Shown here: positions 59,601-64,000 of the stretch, one piece after another | Layout: the number at the start of each line of letters is the position of its first letter | How positions within the stretch are numbered: position 1 is the first letter of the stretch | DNA from: Microplitis mediator | Taxonomy: Eukaryota > Arthropoda > Insecta > Hymenoptera > Braconidae | DNA: 64,000 nucleotides | Assembly (NCBI RefSeq): GCF_029852145.1 | Contig: NC_079969.1 | Location: 27,148,459-27,212,458, forward strand | Direction: 5' to 3' | The notes under the pieces: generated by a model | What the model was told of the DNA's origin: nothing | Database searches by the model: none | What the model saw: only the letters and a program-made list of their open reading frames with translations | Made by a program: the position numbers and the translations under genes

Positions 59601-61248
59601 TGTCATATATTTTTACCGGCGACCTTCATAAATTTTAATTTATAATAAAATATATGATAAAAATTTCAAATCTCGATTTTACTGACGTCTGAGAAAAGAG
59701 AAAAATTTTTTAACGCAAATTTATTAATTAACAATTAATTAAATTAATTAATTAGTGATTTAAAATGAAATGATTTTTTTAAATATTTGAAGAAATTAAC
59801 GGAAGTTAATTGAGTTTTGAAAAATAAATAGTGTACTTAATAATTTAAAATAATAATAAATATACTGAGAGACAACGTCGACGTCAACTACGTCAACGTA
59901 AACGTCGACACATGCTAACAACATGTTATGTATTTAAGTTGAGAATTTTTTTCCCTTTTTTTAAACAGTCTATACAATTCCCACATAATGGCTTCATACT
60001 TTTCAATACCTATAGTAATAATAACAATAAAAAAAATCGTCCTAAATAGATCATTAAAAAAACGGCCATTAAAATTTTAGCTATTGTATGAAATTTTTAA
60101 AAATGAGGTAAAAGACCTAATACTCGTATTTATAAATAATCCCATATTCTAGTTCCCGGCCGCGAGTTAGGTCTTTTATTTGGATTCCTTTTTATAAACG
60201 ATAGATTGTAAAAAAAAATATTTTAAAAAATTGCACTTGTGGTTTTTTAAATTTTCTACATGTGCATTTTTTTATTTTAGTGATTTTTTGAAAAAAAAAT
60301 CCCAAAACTGTTAATTGTCTTTTAACTTCTGGATCATTTACCACGATACTGACTAGCCGACGTCTATAAATTTTTGGATCTTTTTTTAAACAATAAATTA
60401 CAAAAAAAAAAATATTTAAAAAAATTGCACTAATAGATTTTTAAATTTTCTACATGTGCATTTTTTTATTTTGTTAATTTTTTGAAAAAAAAATCCAAAA
60501 ACTGTTTATTGTCTTCTAACTTCTGGATCATTTACCACGATACTGACTAGCCGACGTCTATAAATTTTTGGATCTTTTTTTAAACAATAAATTACAAAAA
60601 AAAAAATATTTAAAAAAATTGCACTAATAGATTTTTAAATTTTCTACATGTGCATTTTTTTATTTTGTTAATTTTTTGAAAAAAAAATCCGAAAACTGTT
60701 AATTGTCTTCCAACATCATTATCATTTATCACGATACTGGTTAGCTGACGTCTATAAATTTTTGGATTTTTGTTATCAATGACAGATTAAAAAAAAAAAA
60801 TATTTAAAAAAATTGCATTTGTAGTTTTTTAAATTTTCTACGTGTGCATTTTTTTATTTTGTTGATTTTTTGAAAAAAAAATCTGAAAACGGTTGACTGT
60901 CTTCTAACTTCAGAATCATGAATTCAACCGACGTCTAATAATTTTTGGATTTTTTTTATCACCGATAAATTACAAAAAAAAAAGTTTGAAAAAAATGCAC
61001 TTGTAGTTTTTAAAATTTCCTACAAGTGCATTTTTTCATTTTTTTTTTTTTAAATCCCAAGATCGTTAACTGTCCGTTAACTTCAGGATGACCTTTAATC
61101 TAAAATAATAATAAATAAAATAAAAAATACCAAGAAGTAGAAGTTTGATGTCCTTGGCAGCTTGCAATCCATCTTCCTTAAGATTTTTTTCGATCTGTTT
61201 GCTGCGGGCCAAAGCGGCCCGCTCTTCCGCAGACATGGCACAGCCCAT
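47692..61248 (-). CDS. Galphao: G-protein alpha-o subunit, complete in eight exons
   Basis: Heterotrimeric G-protein alpha-o, a GTPase switch at the inner plasma membrane acting below seven-helix receptors. Exons: 61248-61131, 57227-57185, 56667-56526, 54777-54617, 53125-52997, 52525-52396, 49725-49572, 47879-47692. The 43/142/161/129/130/154 bp internal exon pattern is that of the Gi/o family. The product has 354 residues. Visible motifs are MGC (Gly2 myristoylation, Cys3 palmitoylation), P-loop GAGESGKST (40-48), switch I TRVKTT with Arg179, switch II DVGGQ with Gln205, NKKD (270-273), TCAT near the end, and C-terminal GCGLY with the pertussis-toxin-type Cys351. The N-terminus MGCAMSAEERAAL and the GCGLY end mark the o rather than i class. 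The ATG is fixed by the MGC lipidation motif. Introns 1, 3 and 4 carry the ~190-bp hairpin repeat and introns 6 and 7 carry other foldbacks, but the coding sequence is intact. No alternative exon 7/8 pair is visible. Confidence 0.97.
48040..48205. repeat. Foldback with GATATTTTGTC words
   Basis: GCGTTTTGAGCACCTGACAA and its complement (TTGTCAGGTGCTCAAAACGC) form the ends; inside, GGGGATATTTTGTC and its complement alternate. It lies in G-alpha-o intron 7. Confidence 0.75.
48222..49190. mobile_element. TIR element M (TTACACACTTAGGGAG), interrupted by element J
   Basis: The left end around 48240-48285 (AGTAAATTACACACTTAGGG, AAAGTAGGGCATTC) and the right end around 49140-49185 (complement AGTAGATTACACACTTAAGG, AAAGTAAGACATTC) are inverted repeats. 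An inner inverted pair, CATACAATTTTTCACC (48340) and GGTGAAAAATTGTATAC (48505), shows M was itself a foldback. Confidence 0.65.
48524..49133. mobile_element. CAATACTTTTCAA-word element (family J), nested in M
   Basis: Ends CCCTGATTTAAAATACTTATT and (complement of the right end) CCTGATTAAAAATACTCATT are inverted. The interior is degenerate TTGAAAAGTATTG / AATCTTTTTCAATA words in both orientations. Confidence 0.75.
49872..50167. repeat. Deleted copy of the composite repeat at 2122-3575
   Basis: CAGTCATTAATTGTCAAGGC and GCGATTATTTTCATGGCG match 2126-2180. The rest matches the right arm of the GGAACTTTTTTGG foldback (GAGCAAATT..., complement orientation) and the start of the second direct repeat at 3345-3435. 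It lies in G-alpha-o intron 6. Confidence 0.7.
50692..51314. mobile_element. GAATTAAAACAG-word element (family K)
   Basis: Left end CCCTGATTAAACAACTGAAT and right end ATTCAGTTGTTTAATCAGGG are exact complements over 20 bases. Inside are two ~271-bp direct units (landmark ATATTCTGTCGAATT at 50741 and 51012), themselves built from GAATTAAACAGAAT-type words. It lies in G-alpha-o intron 6. Confidence 0.85.
51315..52016. other. G-alpha-o intron 6, no recognised feature
   Basis: AT-rich, with an 87-codon plus-strand open frame (51751-52014) that is antisense to the gene and resembles no known family. It runs up to the edge of the foldback at 52017. Confidence 0.45.
52017..52312. mobile_element. Foldback element with ~55-bp outer arms (family O)
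   Basis: Outer arms: GCCTTAGATTTAGTCACTGA and, complementary, TCAGTGACTAAACCTAAGGC, continuing for over 50 bases. The inner part has a second inverted pair, GGTAAGAGACCCAGTACCCG and complement-like CCTGGTCGAGTACTAGATCT. A remnant of the inner part is seen at 60105-60180. It ends 84 bp from G-alpha-o exon 6. Confidence 0.75.
53700..53830. promoter_or_regulatory. GC-rich patch with E-box and CRE in G-alpha-o intron 4
   Basis: CCACCACGTGACACGGGCGT and GCGTGACGTCATTCC place a CACGTG E-box and a perfect TGACGTCA CRE about 20 bases apart, in a stretch markedly richer in G+C than the rest of the intron. It could be an enhancer or an internal promoter; there is no direct proof. Confidence 0.35.
54327..54520. 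repeat. Family B hairpin repeat
   Basis: ATGATACTAAGGTTAGCAGAC at the left and TCTGATAACTTCAGGATCAT at the right, with TTGCACATGTAGT and CTACATATGCAA inside. It lies in G-alpha-o intron 4, 100 bp from exon 4. Confidence 0.75.
55265..56110. repeat. Tandem array of about 4.5 family B repeats
   Basis: Units of ~200 bp repeat TTGCACCTCTAGTTTTTTAA, CCTACATGTGCATTTTTTTA and GTCTGTTAACTTCAGGAT. The first unit lacks its left end and the last lacks its right end. In G-alpha-o intron 3. Confidence 0.8.
56130..56335. repeat. Family C hairpin repeat, single copy
   Basis: It begins TATGAGTGTGAATGTAGTAG and ends TCGTCTGTCTGCTACTCACTCA, with AAATGCACATTTC and AAGTGCATTTTTTA inside. It abuts the family B array, as at 10893 and 42515. 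Confidence 0.75.
57355..59281. mobile_element. TTAGTTAACTA-word element (family H), 1.9 kb, composite
   Basis: Left end CACTGAGAGAAAAGTCGATA and right end CTGGATTTTTCTCTCAGTG are inverted and flanked by TA. Words such as TAACTAAAAAAATTAGTT and TAGTTAATAGAACTAAAA fill both flanks. The middle holds pieces of other families: TCAAGA-word (57960-58145), family E start (58299) and the third GC-rich module (58593-58663). It lies in G-alpha-o intron 1. Confidence 0.75.
58593..58663 (+). repeat. GC-rich module, copy 3 (insulator-like)
   Basis: AGCAGTAGCGGGAGTAGTTC, CCACGAGATCGCGCCC (58622-58637) and TAGTGTCCCTGGCAAGA match copies 1 and 2 with a few substitutions, but the AT-rich flank of those copies is absent. 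Confidence 0.7.
60180..61090. repeat. Tandem array of five family B repeats next to G-alpha-o exon 1
   Basis: Period ~180 bp. Units 2 and 3 (60350-60700) are almost identical (CACGATACTGACTAGCCGAC twice), so part of the array duplicated recently. The array ends 40 bp from the exon 1 donor at 61130. Confidence 0.8.
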
Positions 61249-62060
61249 TTTACTACACGTTGCTTTCACAAACGCCACCCCCGTCTCTTTTTATTTTCAC
61301 CCCTATCGCGGGACGGCAGAGCCCCCGCCACTACGTACTCCTAGTAACACCACACCAACACCACTCTTTTATTTTATTATATATTATTCTATATATCTAT
61401 TATTATATATATTTAATATATATATATATACAATATAATAAAGAATACACAATCGCGCACGCACCTACGACACCTACGTGACGTCTCTCCCTCTCTTTTC
61501 TTCCTACTCCCGTTACACCCGTACTTCTTACTACCCTATTCAATATATACTTATATATATGTATCAATATATATGTCGTGCACCTGATTCACAGAAAAAC
61601 TTCTTCAAATAATCATTTAGTCACCCTTATATTTTTATTGATCTGCAACAAAAAAATGACAATTAATTTACCACCCGAATTTCTTATAAAAAAAAATTGT
61701 AAGTGGGGTAAGTGGGCGCAAAAAACGTATAGGTACCTGTTGCAAATAAAATATGTATGTATATATATAAGATGTGGTGTAATAAAATAATTTATTGTGT
61801 CAAATGTTAAAAATGTGGATTTAAACGTCTGCGTACTGTGAAATGACCTCTTGTATTCGGTATAAAAAAAAGTTAAATAAAAAAAGACGGTAATGGACAA
61901 AAATATAAGAAAGAAAGAAAGAGAAATGGTATTTAGTGCGCATGAATGCAGTCAGAGCGACAGTAGAACCAAGCGGAAGAAAATAAAAGAAATATATCTA
62001 TAGATATATAAGCGTCCAAATTTTGCTTTTTTTTTTTTTTTACTTCAATTGAAAATTCGC
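61249..62060 (-). promoter_or_regulatory. Probable 5' UTR and proximal upstream region of G-alpha-o
   Basis: Just upstream of the ATG, 61255-61350 is much richer in G+C than the neighbourhood (minus strand GGCGGGGGC, GTCCCGCGAT, GACGGGGGTGGCG) and is probably 5' UTR. Beyond it come a TA/ATT-rich tract (61375-61440), pyrimidine-rich sequence (61480-61540) and AT-rich DNA without a credible exon. The open frames here are short and low-complexity. Confidence 0.4.
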
Positions 62061-62064
62061 GATG

Positions 62065-62420
62065 ACGTTTAATTGTGATACCGAATTCAGACTGATAATT
62101 TTTGAATCTGTTTTAAAACGCAAATTGTAAAAAAAAAAATATTTGAAAAAAATCCACCTATAGTTTTTTGAATTTTCTACATGTGCATTTTTTTTATTTT
62201 TTTTTTTTGTAATTCCTTTGGTAAGAAACGAAATTCAAAAATTTTTGCTAACTTCAGGATCATGTTTAATTGTGATACTGAAGTTACCCGACGTTTTTGG
62301 ATTTTTTTCAAAATAATAAATTTCGAAAAAATTGCACCTGTAGTTTTTGAAATTTTCTACATGTGCATTTTTTTAGTTTTTTTTTTTTGAATTTATTTGT
62401 ACAAAAAAACGTCAATTTCA
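62065..62420. repeat. Two family B hairpin repeats upstream of G-alpha-o
   Basis: CCACCTATAGTTTTTTGAAT with CTACATGTGCATTTTTTTTA, and TTGCACCTGTAGTTTTTGAA with CTACATGTGCATTTTTTTAG, head to tail with partly decayed ends. Confidence 0.65.
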
Positions 62421-62499
62421 GGGTGACATTTAATTAGTAATTAACCGCTGGCTTAATTAGCAAAATTTAATTGTAAAATTACTGATTGATAACTCACTT

Positions 62500-62655
62500 G
62501 ATAAAATCATTGGCAAGTTGGATTGGTCCGCGAAACCCGATTCAAATGAATGTCACGTCAATATTTAAATACGCGATACATTTGCACGTTAGCACACACT
62601 GCACTCGTTTGAATAATTAATTATTTAATAGTAATAATTATTATTTTAATTGGTA

Positions 62656-62686
<31 letters not shown>

Positions 62687-63550
62687 TTATTTAAATATGA
62701 GGGGTAGTTTTAAACTCGGTGGTTAGTGTGTTGTATTTGATCGATAATTCAGAGGAAACTCCGGACCGGCACAGCCCCTCGACGTTTTCTCTCTGTCACC
62801 ACTCGCTTAAATATCTCCCGAGTTTAAATGTTACTTAAAAATAATTTATTATATATTTAACTGGGGTAATGTATAAAAAATAATATCAATAGTATAAATA
62901 TAAATAAAATATAACTCACTACCGAACAGTTTTACAATAAACTAAAACTCCTCACACCGTTTCCCCACACCCGCGATTAATTTATCCATTTAAATATTAA
63001 AGGTAAAAAGTCACCCCCTATTACTCGCGAGCCGTCCACGAGTACGACGGGTGTAGATGGATTTTTTTATTTAAACTTTCCTTTGACACTCACGAGATTC
63101 TGACGAAGATCAAGATCAGGATTTATTATTATTGTTATTTAATTGCCGCTTATTAATTTGAATTTGAATTTAAATTTAAATTTAAATTTTAATTTTAATT
63201 TTAATTATTTTAAATTTATAAGAGTTGCGGGGAAACGGATAGGATATGATACAATAGGAGAGATAAAAAATCGACTCGTGAACTTTTGACAGCAGCAGTA
63301 GCAGCAACACCAGCAGCTAGTGCTAGACGCGTATATTCACTGGAGATTTCACGACTGGAGCGACCTCTCGCCCCGCCCCACCCAGATCTTTTTTACTTAC
63401 ACCCACATGCACACCACCTACACATATATTTATATATATATATATATATATAGATATTTAAAATTTCATAAGTATATTTAAACTCATACATGCGCTGAGC
63501 TTTGAAAACTGATATATGTAGTAACAGATGCGCATACACTGAAATATAAA

Positions 63551-63582
<32 letters not shown>

Positions 63583-63680
63583 AATATATCATATATGGGG
63601 AGACATGGATGTATGTGTGCGCAGATGTTCATAAAACTACGAGGGGTCTGTGTGTATGAATAAAACCGATAGTATGGTAA

Positions 63681-63717
<37 letters not shown>

Positions 63718-64000
63718 TGTGCGCTTGTGTGCAAAGAGTGTGTGTCATCCCGACAACGCGGCGACATCGATCGATCCCCAGCCAACCCCTGTGACTAACC
63801 ATCTCATGTTAGATTGGTGAACTCAATTCACTTGATACTATATATATATATATATATATATTTATGTGGATGTATATAAATGTATGTGGTTGTGTGTGAA
63901 TATAGAATTTATAAGGATGGATGTATGGAGAATGAATATCAGCGCCACTTATTTTTAACCCTGCGCGGGAATTTAAAATTTGAAATTTAAATTTCCCGCC
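62500..64000 (-). promoter_or_regulatory. Distal upstream region with two GC-rich islands, possible promoter or leader exon
   Basis: Two G+C-rich segments stand out: 62755-62815 and 63265-63395. The second includes GCCCCGCCCCACCC, a GC-box-like string, next to a CAG/CAA-rich stretch. Either could be a non-coding first exon or core promoter of G-alpha-o, whose fly ortholog has more than one promoter. (TA)n lies at ~62662-62684, 63430-63452, 63560-63582 and 63839-63861, and (TG)n at ~63683-63714. The 130-codon minus-strand open frame over the (TG)n tract is a simple-repeat artefact. Confidence 0.35.

Noticed and set aside
63393..63785. 130-codon minus-strand open frame rich in H-T and I-Y
   Set aside because: It is a translation of (TG)n and (TA)n microsatellites.

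Overview
The window is AT-rich insect nuclear DNA with four spliced protein-coding genes set in dense non-autonomous repeats. The gene content (an arthropod-type phenylalanine hydroxylase and a G-alpha-o subunit), the intron structure and the many small terminal-inverted-repeat elements suggest an insect, perhaps a parasitoid wasp. That last point is inference; nothing here names a species. I see no bacterial, plasmid, phage or CRISPR features and no complete autonomous transposon.

Layout. (1) Minus strand, 158-9325: phenylalanine-4-monooxygenase (Henna/PAH), seven exons, with the final exon(s) beyond the left edge. (2) Plus strand, 10133-34511: a secreted modular protein rebuilt from fourteen phase-compatible exons (about 803 residues). 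It has a signal peptide, a basic stretch, a Sushi domain, six EGF domains, a second Sushi domain and two divergent HYR-like domains. It is head-to-head with PAH across an 807-bp gap between start codons. (3) Minus strand, 37600-39739: a two-exon gene for a 690-residue single-pass membrane protein with a long, disordered, charged tail of unknown function. (4) Minus strand, 47692-61248: a complete eight-exon G-protein alpha-o subunit (354 residues), with 2.75 kb of upstream DNA that probably holds its 5' UTR and promoter.

Repeats. Many insertions share a design: short terminal inverted repeats around an interior made of degenerate, mostly self-complementary copies of one short word, with a different word in each family (GGAGT/ACTCC; GGTGTTAAAA; GGTAGC-GCTACC; TTAGTTAACTA; CAATACTTTTCAA; GAATTAAAACAG; TTGGGCCCAA; GGAACTTTTTTGG). 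One set of families ends in CACTG(T/A)AAAAA-like sequence, another in CCCTGATT. Nested insertions, an almost exact empty site and several chimeric units allow their relative history to be read. A ~190-bp near-palindromic repeat (about 20 copies, often tandem) and a ~330-780 bp foldback family (three loci) make up much of the rest. A GC-rich ~65-bp module resembling an insulator (CTCF-type) site occurs three times.

The genes do not form one pathway. PAH acts in aromatic amino acid metabolism, the EGF/Sushi/HYR protein is predicted extracellular, the third gene is a membrane protein and G-alpha-o is a signalling switch at the plasma membrane.
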